A stretch of 64,000 nt of DNA, taken from NCBI GenBank assembly GCA_033239525.1, contig BSYO01000026.1:9596371-9660370 (forward strand), in the 5' to 3' direction. Origin of the DNA: Nepenthes gracilis. Lineage: Eukaryota; Streptophyta; Magnoliopsida; Caryophyllales; Nepenthaceae. Position numbers and translations under genes: made by a program. Below are positions 23,543 through 34,862 of the stretch, in pieces. The notes beneath the pieces were generated by a model that was given only the letters and a program-made list of their open reading frames with translations, was not told the DNA's origin and searched no databases. The first letter of the stretch is position 1. Every line of letters starts with the position of its first letter.

Positions 23543-25759
23543 GTGGCCGGCGGTTCTGGAGCTTTGGCCTGCTTGTCTACAACTTTGCCCCCTTTTTTTC
23601 AACCTCTTGATCCTAAGCCTTCGACCCCTCTTTCACTTCCACTTTCATCGGCGCCACCCCCTTCTCAAACCTATACCCCTAAATCTCTCGCTCCGGTGTT
23701 ACAACCCAAAGCCCCCCTTTGTCCTTTTACCTTTGAGGCCTTCCCTCCCCTTCCATCCATTTTCAAGCCTCTTGTTCTCGTTCCGTCTGGGAATCAGGCG
23801 GCTCCTTAGACTTCTGCTGAGCCTACTGTTTGTTGGACCAAACCGTCTCGGTTGCATTCCATAGTGAACTCGGAAGGCTCTAATTGTTCTTGGTCTGATG
23901 TGGTGCAGAAGAAGGGAGTAATCCCTAGTCCTGAACTGAAATTCTACCCTCCACGAGTCGTTGACGGCGAGGTAGCTTCCATCTCTCCTCTCTCTGATGT
24001 ACTTGAACAGGGCTTGGATGTTTGGAGGGTTACTCTGGTTGGGTATTTTTTTGGCAAACCCTTACATTTTCATGCTGTTAATTCCATAACTCGGAAGCTT
24101 TGGACCCGTTTCGGCTTACACCATGTTGCTGGTGGCTAAAATGATTTCTTTTTCTTTTGTTTCTCTTCTGATGCTCAATTGATGGCATGCCTTGTAAAAG
24201 GTCTGTGGGCATTTGGGGGAAAAACTTTATTCCTGAAGCGCTGGAAATCGGGGATGCCCATAGCTAAATAAGAGTATAAAACCTTTCTAATTTGGATAAA
24301 TTTGCTAAATATTCCTATCGAATATTGGACCCCGTTGGGGCTCAGCTGAATTGCCAGCGCGGTTGGAAAATCAATTTTTTCGGATACCAACACGGCAAAG
24401 TTGGACCAGACACTCTTTGCCCGTGTATGCGTTGAGGTGGGGATGGGTGCTGCTGCTTCTTCCCACTAAGATTTGATTGAACTCTTGGTGGACCTCCCTT
24501 GTTAAGGAGGATACCCCTGTTGAGGTGGAGGTTGTGTATCAATGGATGCCTCTACGATGTTCCAGCTGCATGAAATTTGGGCATGGTACCACTCAATGTA
24601 AGTCTCAGATTGTTAAGCCGCTAGATAGAATTTTGGAGGTTGTCCCTGCTAGTGTTGATCAAACTGTCTCTAATAGAACGCTGGCGACCTCTAGGCAAAG
24701 GTCCTCTCTTCGGGTCCCTCCTCAGCCGTTGGAGGGAGCAGATCTTGCTTCAAATGAGGATTTAAAGAAGATAGCTTCTTCTGAGATTCCTAATCCTGCC
24801 GTGTCATCTTCTAATTCTTTTGATATCCTCTTGAAAGCTGATTCTAGTGTCAATCAAACAAAGAAGATGCCCTCTAGCAATGATGGTCGTCATAACATTG
24901 ACAAAGGCTCTAAGAGGAATTCTGCTGATTAGCCCCTTCCGGAGTCCACGTTTCTTATGTAGTGCCCCTGGCTACAAATGGGGAGATCTATGTTGTCGAC
25001 TTTGGGGCTGCTTTTAGCTCAGATAACCTAGTGGGAGATGAAACTCATGGGCCTAAACCTAAGCTCCTAAGATTTCCGCTCATTGATAGTCATTTTGTTG
25101 ATTCTAGGAGGGTTCATGCTGTAGTCCCTCCAGATGCTCCCAGGAAGATGTAGGTTCATTTTGAGTCAGACAGGCCACAGCTTCTGGCTGGTAGTCTCAT
25201 GACTGCCTCTGGTCAGGCTAAGGAGGCTAAGGCAGATGAGGAATATTTTCATGATCCAACGCTTAATGCTCTCAAGATGTTGCTAGAGGCAAACGTTATT
25301 CAGACATATCTTGATTCTTTGACTCCAAAAAGCAGGCAAATTGTGAGTGATTTCATGAAAAATCATTTGCTAGCTGAAACAGTAGAGACGAGGGCTGAGT
25401 TCAACTCTTATTCTCCTCTGGTTGAAGCAGATCAGGACAGTTTCTCAGGTGTAGTTTTTGAGGCCATCAGGATGTTGGTGGTTGCTAAGACTACTCGGTC
25501 ATATATTGCTTCTCTATCCCCTGATGGGAAGAATGTAGTTTATGGTTTTCTAGATATTCTTCTAAAAATAGAGACTGAATTTTCGAATTGAAATTTTAGC
25601 TATCTGGATGGCCTAATAGAGGGCCTTCATATAATGGATACATCTACCCCTGAAGGGACCCTTCCTGGAGCTCCTGACTTCTCAAATAGCTCACAACGAC
25701 GACTAGAAAAGAGAGTCGGTGGTGTGTCTTCCATTCACGCTCTGGATGAGGAGAATTAG
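23543..25759 (+). pseudogene. LINE (L1-type) ORF1, DUF4283 plus CCHC knuckle, decayed
   Basis: ORF1 protein of plant L1-type LINEs, a nucleic-acid-binding partner for retrotransposition. A proline-rich N-terminus (23543-23809) is followed by NCSWSDVVQKKG (23880). A DUF4283-like domain spans 23990-24480 (VWRVTLVGYFFGKPLHFHAV, LWTRFGLHHVAGG, LFLKRWKSGMPIAK, IPIEYWTPLGLS). The zinc knuckle CSSCMKFGHGTTQC is at 24556-24600. A polar tail contains a duplicated helical block (25240-25590) and ends with a stop at 25757-25759. Stops at 23807, 24137 and 25589 and frame changes near 24140-24480 and 24935-24960 disable it. No endonuclease or reverse transcriptase ORF2 follows. Confidence 0.85.
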
Positions 25760-25849
25760 TTAACTACTCCTCCTTCCAAGCAAGATGGAACTTGGAAGCA
25801 AGCCAAGTCCCAGAGACACTGGTTGGGTGCTTATTGCTAGAGTTACCAG

Positions 25850-27010
25850 TTTGAATCACTTGGCCGGAATGAGGATTATGCCCGCTATGGCTGATGTTTG
25901 TTCTCTACCCGGTTTGGTGTTGATACCGGTTTGGTGTCATGCTGATGTGGCCCATTTGCCAGGTATGGTACGCTCTGTGATCGGTATGCTGTTAGTTGTC
26001 TGGCCGGTATGGAGTTTGGTTCTTTCGTTGGCTTGGCATGCAATGCTTTCTACTGGATTGCTACTATTGCTGATTTGCCAAAGTGTCAGTATGCATTTTG
26101 CCCGGTTTGGATATTTGCCGGTATGCATCCAATTGCGGTAATTGCCGCTATGACATGTTGGTCCAATGTAGTAAACTGCCAGTTTGCTCCTTGCCTGATA
26201 TGACCCTTGGTGGCTGTGTGCGCTTTTTTCCCGGTATGCTGCAACTGGCCTGTTTTATCTCCTCCCCCCAAAAAAAGGGGGAAGTGCCGGTCAACTCGTT
26301 GACCAAAAAATATGTTATTTGGCCAGTCAACAAGTTGACCGGCTATTTGGTTGCTCTAATACTATGACTTAGGGTTCTTTAGCCGATATGCATCATAATG
26401 TAACAAAATGCCAGAATGGATAGTTGGTCCGTTTTGGTGGTATGGGTATCTCCCTAATTGGTGGGTGTTGAAAGGTTCTAGTTTGCCCGGTTTGGTGTCT
26501 TGCTGATGTGGCTCATTTGCCCGGTATGGCTAATGATTGTTCTTTGCCCGGTTTGGTGTTGCTGCCGGTTTGGTGTCATGCTGACGTGGCCCATTTGCCC
26601 GATATGGATGAGCTCCGTGATCGGTATGCTGTTAGTTGCCTGGCCTGTATGGAGTTTTGTTATTTGGTGGGCTTGTCGTGCTATGCTTTTCGCCGGATTG
26701 CTCCAATGATGATTTGCCAAAATGTTGATATGCATTTTGCTCGGATTGGATATTTGCCGGTATGTAACCAATTGCTGTAAATGCCGGAACGATAAGTGAG
26801 TCCAATGCAGTAAAATGCCGGTTTGCTCCTTACCCGATATGAGCCAAGGTGGCTGTGTGCGCTTTTTTCCCGGCATGCAGCAAAAGGCCGGGATGGCTTT
26901 TCACCCGGTATGCATCAAAATGCCAGTTTGGAAATGCTGTTTCTGAGTATATTAACTGGCTTGGTCGTAGGCTCGTGGCCGGTTTGGATGATGCTTTCTT
27001 TGGCCGATTT
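25850..27010. repeat. Duplicated tract rich in CCGGTWTGG motifs
   Basis: Two copies of about 0.4 kb lie about 631 bp apart (25905-26260 and 26536-26895), sharing for example GTGATCGGTATGCTGTTAGTTG, CAGTTTGCTCCTT-like and GTGGCTGTGTGCGC. Throughout, a short motif CCGGTATG / CCGGTTTGG and close variants recurs some 25-30 times at irregular spacing. ORFs here are translations of the repeat and are not conserved between copies. It begins immediately downstream of the LINE ORF1. Confidence 0.75.
26286..26343. repeat. 58-bp inverted repeat (hairpin)
   Basis: GCCGGTCAACTCGTTGACC and GGCCAGTCAACAAGTTGACC are inverted copies separated by about 16 bases of A/T-rich loop. Each arm also contains GTCAAC..GTTGAC, a small palindrome. 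It lies between the two copies of the CCGGTWTGG tract. Confidence 0.75.
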
Positions 27011-27049
27011 TTCTCCTTTTGTATGTTTTATTTCGGTATCATGAAATAT

Positions 27050-27903
27050 TTCATGGTGGTCTTTCGAGTTTTTCTCCTTTTTACCAAATTTTATTTGGAA
27101 TTAGAATATAATTTTTATACTTTATTTTATTTTAATTTAATTTTACTTACATTCCAAAAAAAATCTCCTTCTCTCAATTTTAATTATATATTTTAAAATA
27201 AATAATTTTAATTTAATTATTAAAAAATTAATTTTAATTAATTTTTAATTTTATAAAAATAATTTAATTGTAATTATTTATTTTAAAATATATAATTCCG
27301 ACGGTAGAAATAAATTTTTTTTTTGTTTTCAGGAGATACGAAGCCTCTCCAAATAGGATAGGTTATAGGTGGGCCCATTTATTAGGTAAATAAAAGTAAT
27401 AAAAATTAAATATTTCTACTTATTTTACAACTTACAATTTATTTTATTTTTTTCAGTCTTAAAAATTTTAATAAATTTATAATTATTATAAATTTGCAGA
27501 AATGTAACAAATGTGATAAATTTAATATTATTTATACACTTATTGTTATATTTATTTATATTAAAATCATTACATAGATGTGTAAATTTGATTTTATTTT
27601 AATTTTTTTCCTCATTTTTATATTAAATTTAATAATTTTAATATAATTAATTATTTAAATATTATTTATCTTGCGTTGAAATGGTATTTATGCTGCCAGG
27701 TGTAAATGATAAGGTTCGGTGTTGTTGCATTTTTTGGGTGAGTAAATGAAGTGTTATGGTTTTTTAAGTCTTTTATCATCTTAATAATTTAATTAAATAC
27801 TAAAAAATAAAATTATTCTGCATTTTAACAATTTATCTTAAATTTTGTCCTTTAATATTTATCAATTAATTCTAATTTTTAAAACATAAAAAAATCAATT
27901 AAT
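27050..27903. other. AT-rich, no gene
   Basis: A/T-dominated sequence with no supported ORF. It directly precedes element E. Confidence 0.5.
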
Positions 27904-27908
27904 AAAAT

Positions 27909-28917
27909 TGATGGGTATGTCAATAGTGGGTTGCCCCAAGAGAAAAAAACGGCCCAAATCCTCGAAGGCCCAAATTTGTGCCTAGACGGTCAATATATAC
28001 CGTTGATCGAACGAAAGGCAAAGAATATGAGCATAAGAACGGGCAACTGGCTCGCAGAGATGGTCAACGTTCTGTTGATCGAAAGTGCCATAGTGGGCTT
28101 GGCTTTAGAACATGCCTCACATGGGCTAGGCCTAGTTTGGCCCTCACTCCCATTTACGACCAGTACCGGTCCTCTCCTAATTTCTCGCTTTCCAAAAGGC
28201 AATCACTATTACAACGGTCACAAGTAAATTCAGGCGCCTCTCATACGAGGAAAGCACCAAATTCTCTCCTCCGTTTGTAGTAAGCCCTAGCAGTTACGAA
28301 ATGTAGAAGGAAAGCAATCCTTCCAAGGAGCTGTTACTGCCATTAAAGCTCCATGCCAAGAAAGAAAATTTGTCCAAAGAGCGTGGCAATCAAGCATTCC
28401 TACCAAAGGAAGGATGCCCAACATCTCAACTATAAAAGCCTATGGGGTCCTCATTCCATGACACGCTCTGACCTTGATGAACAGACGCTCTCCTACCTAC
28501 TAGCAATCGCTCTAAAAGAAGCTCACGCTCTCTCTGAAGAATCCCTCACATGCTCTCACATTTACAGGATGCCAACTCTCTCTCCTTTTTTCTTTTGTCA
28601 CTACATTACCTGAGAACACAGTGCCAGAAGTTAGCGCTCCCTTCAAGTCGTGTCAAGCCTCTCACGATAAGAGCAAGACCTTAACCACAAACACTCTTAG
28701 CTTTTTTTCTCATTTTTTCTTTCCCTTAACCTTCTCGATCCTTTGAAGGCATTTTACTAACTTGAGCGTCGAAATATTTTCGGTGGGATAACATCCCGCT
28801 GATACCTGACTTCTCATCTATTGTAGTGGTGTTCAGGATCTAGTCTCACTGAATAGAGCTAAATTCAATGATCGACTTGACTCGAATCTGTTTGAGATTT
28901 GGATTTAGGACGCATCA
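27909..28917 (+). repeat. 5' LTR of element E
   Basis: 1009 bp, TGATGGGTATG...GGACGCATCA. TATA-like ACTATAAAAGCC is at 28430. It pairs with 32661-33182 from ATGCCCAACATCTCA onward (same order, many substitutions). The PBS follows directly. Confidence 0.85.
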
Positions 28918-28936
28918 TTGGTGCCATCTGTGGAAA
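28918..28936 (+). promoter_or_regulatory. Primer binding site of element E
   Basis: TTGGTGCCATCTGTGGAAA starts at the base after the LTR. It matches the TGGCGCCGTCTGTGGGAA type common in plant gypsy elements, with a few changes. The priming tRNA is not assigned here. Confidence 0.8.
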
Positions 28937-29012
28937 ACACTTATAAAAAGCCTTCCACCTTGCTCAGATACTTTCTTCAGCCTCACCTCCAGAATCCGCG
29001 CAATCATCTAAA

Positions 29013-29156
29013 ATGGTGAACATGATGGCACAAACCAGTGAGCCTGCCAAAGACGTGACCTCCCCTGACCAAGATCACATTGTTGGTACCCTAGTCAATG
29101 GGACGGTCAATGGGGTGCCCGCACCCTTCTTTCAAAATTTGGTGGAGCACATGTAG
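29013..29156 (+). pseudogene. N-terminal fragment of gag, element E
   Basis: ATG at 29013 follows the PBS by 76 bp. It encodes 47 residues starting MVNMMAQTSEPAKDVT and ending FFQNLVEHM, then a stop. The next bases are already integrase, so the fragment marks the left edge of a large internal deletion. Confidence 0.7.
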
Positions 29157-29161
29157 AATAC

Positions 29162-29794
29162 AGACAATACTTCAAGTATTGCACCAGTCTGGGTATTAGA
29201 TTGGTCTACACTTCGGTGGCATACCCGCAAGGGAACAAACAGGTGGAGGTCACTAATCGCACGTTACTTCACGGACTCAAGACCAAGTTGGAGGACGCTG
29301 AGGGCTCTTGGGTGGATGAGCTGTCCTCTGTCCTTTGGTCTTATCGGACGACTCCAAAGGAGCCAACTCGCAAGACGCCCTTCAGTCTTTGCTACGGGAT
29401 AGAAGTGGTAATTCTGGTTGAGATCAGGATTCCAAGCCTTAGGGTTGAATCCTTCAACTCGTAAGACAACTCCCAAAAAATCTGGGAGCACCTGAACTTG
29501 CTAGAGGAAACCCGCAATGTTGCCAGAATGTGAACCGCAGCCTACCAACAATGGGTCGCACGCTATTACAACAAAAGGGTGAAAGCATGGCTGTTTAACG
29601 TGGGGAATTTGGTCTTGCGGAGTATCGAGGTCACAGGCAAGGTCATCAACCAGAATAAACTTTCTCAGAATTGGAAAGGGCATTTCTTAGTCTCTGCCAT
29701 CCTGCGAAACGGAGCATACAAACTTCGGACCCAAGACTACAAGTTGGTTCCACGGACGTGGAATACGGTCCACCTCAAACGATACTTCCAGTAA
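29162..29794 (+). pseudogene. Integrase C-terminal half, element E
   Basis: Reads FKYCTSLGIRLVYTSVAYPQ, VEVTNRTLLHGLKTKLEDAE, VLWSYRTTPKEPTRKTPFSL, then VARYYNKRVKAWLF, LVLRSIEVTGKV and LSQNWKGHFLVSAI, ending LKRYFQ-stop. It is one frame throughout, with internal stops at 29462 and near 29537. It is the best-preserved integrase end in the window and serves as the reference for elements A and B. Confidence 0.85.
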
Positions 29795-30000
29795 GGGTCC
29801 GGGTAAGTCGCACATGTGAATGCAAGTGTATGTACATCATTCTAATTAATAAGATAAGCATCTTTCTTTTTTTTTTTTATACTTGTGTTGTGTCTTTCTT
29901 TTTTAATTTATATGCTTGTGTATATGTTTGTTTTATATGTTTTGCAGGACTACGACCCAAACTGCTCCTAAGTCAGGCAGGTTTTCACCTACTCGTATCT

Positions 30001-30193
30001 AAATCCTAGTCATCTAGGCGACCTGCGAGCGGTCGTAATTAAACCTTAGTTATCCAGGCGGCTCATGAGTAGTCGTAGTTAAACCCTGGTCATCTAGGTA
30101 ACCCATGAACGGTCATAACTAAATCCTGGTCATCCGGACGGCCGATTAACGGTTGAACTAAACCTTGGTCATCCAAGTGACCTATTCGTGGTC
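30001..30193 (+). repeat. 40-bp tandem repeat, 4.8 copies
   Basis: Units start at 30001, 30041, 30081, 30121 and 30160, each beginning AAAYCYTRGTYATC and continuing with a GTCGTAA/GTCATAA-type end. The array lies in the 3' region after integrase, where related elements often carry tandem repeats. Confidence 0.9.
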
Positions 30194-30779
30194 AAAATCT
30201 TAGGGGGCTCAACTAGCACTTGCCACTACCTCCTTCGCCAGGAGCAAGCATGATCAGTCAACGACGGTCATCAGGAGCAAAAGCTGTCCGTCCAAAAATT
30301 GGCCACCCCAATTCGTACATGGATAGCGCTGCCAAGCCTGTACTCATCACGAATGCAGAACATGCTTGACCCGGTATCAGGGTATACCTTGTGTTTGCTT
30401 AAGGACCCAAGTCCATCAGAGAGTGCAACCAACCTCTCGGGCAGCACTGACCGGCCAACTTGCGTGTAATACACTAAGTCAGCCGGCCCATGAAACGGTA
30501 TGCATGACGAGAAATGAAAGACAAGAACAAAAGTGCAATAAGGAAGACGTAAATTGCCAAAACAAAATGGTGTATCAAAGCACTATCCATTAATATGTCA
30601 TCATTATATAAAGCATGTACAGCATTTTTCTTAATGACTTGTAAAAAGAAAAAGGAGCCAAGAGACTCCAGACGGTGCTGCCACTGCCTAGACATCATGA
30701 CTCAGCATGGTGGCTCTCCGAGGCTGACGAACCACCTCATGAATGTGAAGGACCAGGCTATTTTTCTTAAATAATCTCC

Positions 30780-32660
30780 GTCAATGGTAACATTAACTTA
30801 TGCCTATAATTTATCATTATGTGTTCTGTAGAAATTTCGACAGAGTTTTCTCTATAATTGGAAGAAAATCAAAAATATAACCTGCTTAAAATTGCCTGTA
30901 CAAGCACATAACTATCCAATAATCAATATTTAGCCTTTAACACAACACACAGAATCATAATTCTGCCATATCATCCATGACTTCAACGTGGTACTCCTAT
31001 CCACCGTATTAGATTTAAGAGATACCATCTAATAAACAAAGTCCAAAATATCAACATAAACGCGGAAGTGTAACTAAGTCATCAATACGTATGGAAGCAT
31101 AACAAAACCATCATGTAATTACAAGCCACATTCATTCATGAATGGCTGTTTGTATTCTATTACAATAAAACATGACCAAATCTTCAAGGCTTCGACATCC
31201 ATCTAATCCCTTCAAGCAAGTCCCTCTCCTACTCTAGCTATCAGGTGTCGGCTAAGTGTTCTCATCTGGAAGAAAAAACAGAGTGAGCGTACAACTCAGT
31301 AAATGTAATCATATCACTAACTATCATAGATAACAGTAAAAGCAATAATTGGAAGGGGAGGAAACATGTATTCTTACAATCATGAATCGTGAAAGGGAAC
31401 AGGGACATCTAGGATCATTAGATTCACTATGTTGCGTCGATTACGCATTATTTATTTTTATCATTTACATTCTCTTTGCGGACTCGGGCTAGTAGGTCGT
31501 ACTAACCAACGATGTGAGAGGACGAGGAAAAGAATGTGTAATACTACACATTCTAAGGTCGGCTACATTTTTGATCTGCAGTACTCGACCATCGGCTACA
31601 TCTCAGATATGCAGCACTCAACCATCGGCTACATTTTAGGCCCGTAGCACTCGGCCATCTCAATCACTCCATATCCCCCGGGGACCAGAGCAATCCTCGT
31701 TCTTTCACAATAACATCCTAAAGCGTACCGTGAATATCACCTGCCTACATGAGTGGCCGGAGTATTCCTTGGGTTCCCACCGTGATGTACATGGTAAGCT
31801 AGAGGGTACTACCCCTATGATCCATGGTCCTAATTTTAAGGTTAGTCCTAATCCTTTGAAGGGGAATCCACCATTTGTCATATACATTCTCAAACCGAAA
31901 AATTACATTCCCACCACATGTCTCCATCCGGGAGACCAAATCCACACATATCTCCATCTAGGAGGTCATTCCATCACATAGCACTTTGTGGATTCCCACC
32001 TACTTACTTGCTCGCGAGGGACTCAATCCCTTTTTGCAATTCAATCAAGTTCACGAGGGAGTTTAGAATTTCTTACATTCGTTAGTCAAATATCGACTTA
32101 GAAGCCTCTGAGACTCATTCCCCTTACTTTCGGCACATGGATACACATTTTCAGAGCTTACAATACATTTAAGCAATTAGACATTACTTTCATCACAATT
32201 AAACGATGGTAAGGCATGTAAATTTCCCATTTCATTCTGGGTAAATAGTGTCAAGCCTCTTTTAGAGCATCCGGACGCCACAAACGGTCTGATATTTGTG
32301 AGAACAGGCGTCCGATTGATACATAGAAACAATTGGAATATGATGATTCATATTTTGAGCTCAATTCAACATAATACGAAGGTAGAAGCATGCAATTTTT
32401 CCATTTATTTTCGGATGAACAGTGCCAAGGTTCATTTAGAGGGTTCAGATACCACGAACAGGTCGAAACGTGTGAGATGAAACCCGCGGCTGACATGCAT
32501 GCATCATTGGGACGTGGGGATTCACATTTTGGGGTCAATTTCATGATACGCGGAAGGAAAATGAGAAATTCCCAATTTCGTGTGTTAGGGTTTTGGTGAA
32601 ACAAGACCATTGAATCGGACAACGATTCGAACAAATAATTACATATTCGAACAAATAACT
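30780..32660. mobile_element. Nested LTR-like insertion in element E (limits approximate)
   Basis: Sequence unlike the rest of E replaces the first half of its 3' LTR. It contains TAGAAATTTCGACAGAGTTTT (30828) and GAGTGAGCGTACAACTCAGT (31283), the latter like GAACTTAGCAAGTATCATAT in the solo LTR at 45244-47601. These are features of long plant gypsy LTRs. No coding domain is present. Exact ends and target duplication were not found. Confidence 0.5.
31561..31659 (+). repeat. 33-bp tandem repeat, 3 copies
   Basis: Units start at 31561, 31594 and 31627, each GGCTACAT...GCAGYACTCRACCATC-like. It lies inside the nested insertion of element E. Confidence 0.9.
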
Positions 32661-33182
32661 ACATATTCCTGCCAAAGAAAGAATGCCCAACATCTCAGTT
32701 ATAAAAGCCCATTGGGTTCTCACTCCATGACACGCTCTGACCTTGACGAACAAATGCTCTCCTTCCTGCTAACAATTGCTCTAAAAGAAGCTCACGCTCT
32801 CTATGAAGAATCTCTCACAAGCTTTCACGCTTACAAGATGCCAACTCTCTCTCCTTTCTTCTTCTGTCACACGTTCCTTGAGAACACAGTGTTAGAAGTT
32901 AGCACTCCTTTCGACTTGCGTCAAGCTTCCCATAACAAGAGCAAAACCTTAACCACAAACGCTCTCAGCTTTTTCCCTTATTTTGTCTTTCCTTTTGCCT
33001 TCTCGATTTTTTGAAGGCTATTTACTAACTTAAGTATTGGAAATTTTTTTGACAAAGATCCCGCCAACACCGACTTTTTTGTTTATCAGAGTGGTGTATC
33101 GGATCCGCATCTCGATGAGCAATGTGGATTCAACGATCAATTTGACCCGAACCTGTTCGAAATTTGGACCCATGATGCATCA
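32661..33182 (+). repeat. 3' LTR of element E, 5'-truncated
   Basis: Matches the last half of the 5' LTR (from about 28398) and ends GATGCATCA at the target duplication. Its first half is missing or replaced by the nested insertion. Confidence 0.8.
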
Positions 33183-33187
33183 AAAAT

Positions 33188-34312
33188 AAACTACGAAAAT
33201 TCCGTAAATGTTTACAAATGTTATTTTAAATTTTATTTATGAGACATATAAGTTTTTAATAAAAATAGGAAAATAAACAAACTATAAGAATAATATATTT
33301 AAGTTTTCAATAATAAACTTACAATATAAATAACTATCACCTACTATTTAAAAAATAAAAACTACGTACATAATGTAAAAATTAATTAATTTTTTTGTAC
33401 ATATATTTCATAAAAAATTGCAATGTGAGAAAATATTATTAATTATTTTTATAATTTCTGGGTAGGCGAGAGTCACGAGAGGCTTGTGGCGTGGCGCTAT
33501 TGTACTGTCCTTAAAAAGGAAGCAGCGTAAGGCCTATCTCAGAGCAGGTTTATTTGAGTGAAAGTTCTAAAATGCCCCTCGCCTTTTTCAAACCCTGTTT
33601 TCCATACAAAAATGAATTTATTTTAAATAATGGTGAATTGTATTATTCAGAATTATTCTCAAGCAGAAGAAATTCTACTGACTTTATAATTAACACTACA
33701 TAAAGTCTAGCATATACTATCACGAATCAAATTTTTTTTTATAGAAATATAATAAAACTTTTAAATATTTTTGTTTAATATTGTCTAACATAAGGTTGAC
33801 CTGACTTCTCAGTATAAGAATTCACATATAATAAATTCATAAATAGGTATTAACCAATTGAGTTATCCAATCTAAATTCAAATAATAAAAGTTAAGCCCA
33901 GATCAAAAAAAGAATATAATTAAATGATCAAGCTTTTAAATAATTTAATTATCAAACAATTGAATGGTTGGACTATAATTTCACATTTGATAAAATAACA
34001 ATGGGTTGAATTTCCTAACACTATAGTACTACATTTTACTTTAGCATGATTTTTACAAACAAACCCATCAACAGGTATTTTACCTTTAATACATAAAAGC
34101 TGAGGTTTACATTGGGAAAATAAATATTTATAGTCATTAGGTTCTCTTGCTATTTGTTAGACACTTTTATGTATTGGTATATTCCGTAATCATAACTGGT
34201 CAGTTGTTGGTGAGGGTAGTCGTGTTCTGAAGATCTGTATCAGATTCATACTCGCTATTTAATGAAATGTTACTCTCAGTATCTACGCCTGCCTTGCACT
34301 TAACCCATGCTC
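33188..34312. other. AT-rich intergenic, no gene
   Basis: Mostly AT-rich. A less biased stretch (33460-33600) has no ORF or match to other parts of the window. Confidence 0.5.
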
Positions 34313-34560
34313 GAGCGCCTTTCTTGAGAGCCTATGCTCAAGGCTTGCTTGATCCCCACTTGAGCTTCATTTCTAGAGACCCCATACTCGAGGCTCGCCT
34401 GATCCCTACTCGAGCTCCATTTCCAAAGAGCTTGCGCTTGCGGCTTACTCGATTTTCATGCGAGCTCGATTTCTAGATAGCTCACGCTTGAAGTGTGCCC
34501 GAGGTGCAAATTTCATAGAGCCAATGCTCGAAGCACGCCCGAGCTGTACTCGAGCGCTAG
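34313..34560 (+). repeat. 50-bp tandem repeat, about 5 copies
   Basis: Units start at 34313, 34362, 34412, 34462 and 34501, each beginning GAGCKY..TTTC and containing TGCTC.A.GC.YGCYYGA. Lengths are 49, 50, 50, 39 and 51. CTCGAG and GAGCTC sites recur. The open frame 34267-34476 is only this repeat translated. Confidence 0.85.
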
Positions 34561-34862
34561 GGCATGTATCCAGTGAAACCCTAGGCAAGCCTATTGGGAG
34601 CCCGAGCTACGCTTGAGCGCCAGGGTACGTATTTTTAAATGATCATATTTTTTAACTTAGTTTTTGAGCATTTTTATAAACAATTGTCTTATTCTTTTTG
34701 CCAACAGCTTCTAAAAACTTTTTGACAACCGTTCAACAAGAAAAAGCTCTCATGTTTGTGCTTCCAAATTTCTCCTTTTCAGAAAACTTTACCTTCAACT
34801 ATTGTGCTTCCACTATAAAGTTTTCTTACCCCATTTTGCTACATCCTATACATCTCTCAGAA
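34561..34862. other. Spacer between the 50-bp array and element D
   Basis: No gene seen. It could hold an unrecognised first part of the LTR of D. Confidence 0.4.

Larger units (their letters stand above)
27909..33182 (+). mobile_element. Ty3/gypsy deletion derivative E with target duplication
   Basis: Bounded by TGATGGGTATG...GATGCATCA and flanked by AAAAT on both sides (27904-27908 and 33183-33187). Inside are a full 5' LTR, a PBS, the first 47 codons of gag fused directly to the integrase C-terminal half, a 40-bp tandem array, a nested LTR-like insertion and the last 0.5 kb of the 3' LTR. Gag, protease, RT and RNase H are deleted, so it could only ever have moved with help. Confidence 0.85.

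Noticed and set aside
25785..26876. Several open frames of 90-132 residues on both strands
   Set aside because: They are translations of the CCGGTWTGG repeat field. Reading frames are not kept between the two duplicated copies.
30001..30193. CRISPR-like array
   Set aside because: The whole 40-bp unit repeats; there are no unique spacers, and the context is a plant retroelement.
32298..32634. Open frames on both strands
   Set aside because: They lie within the nested LTR-like insertion and show no family resemblance.
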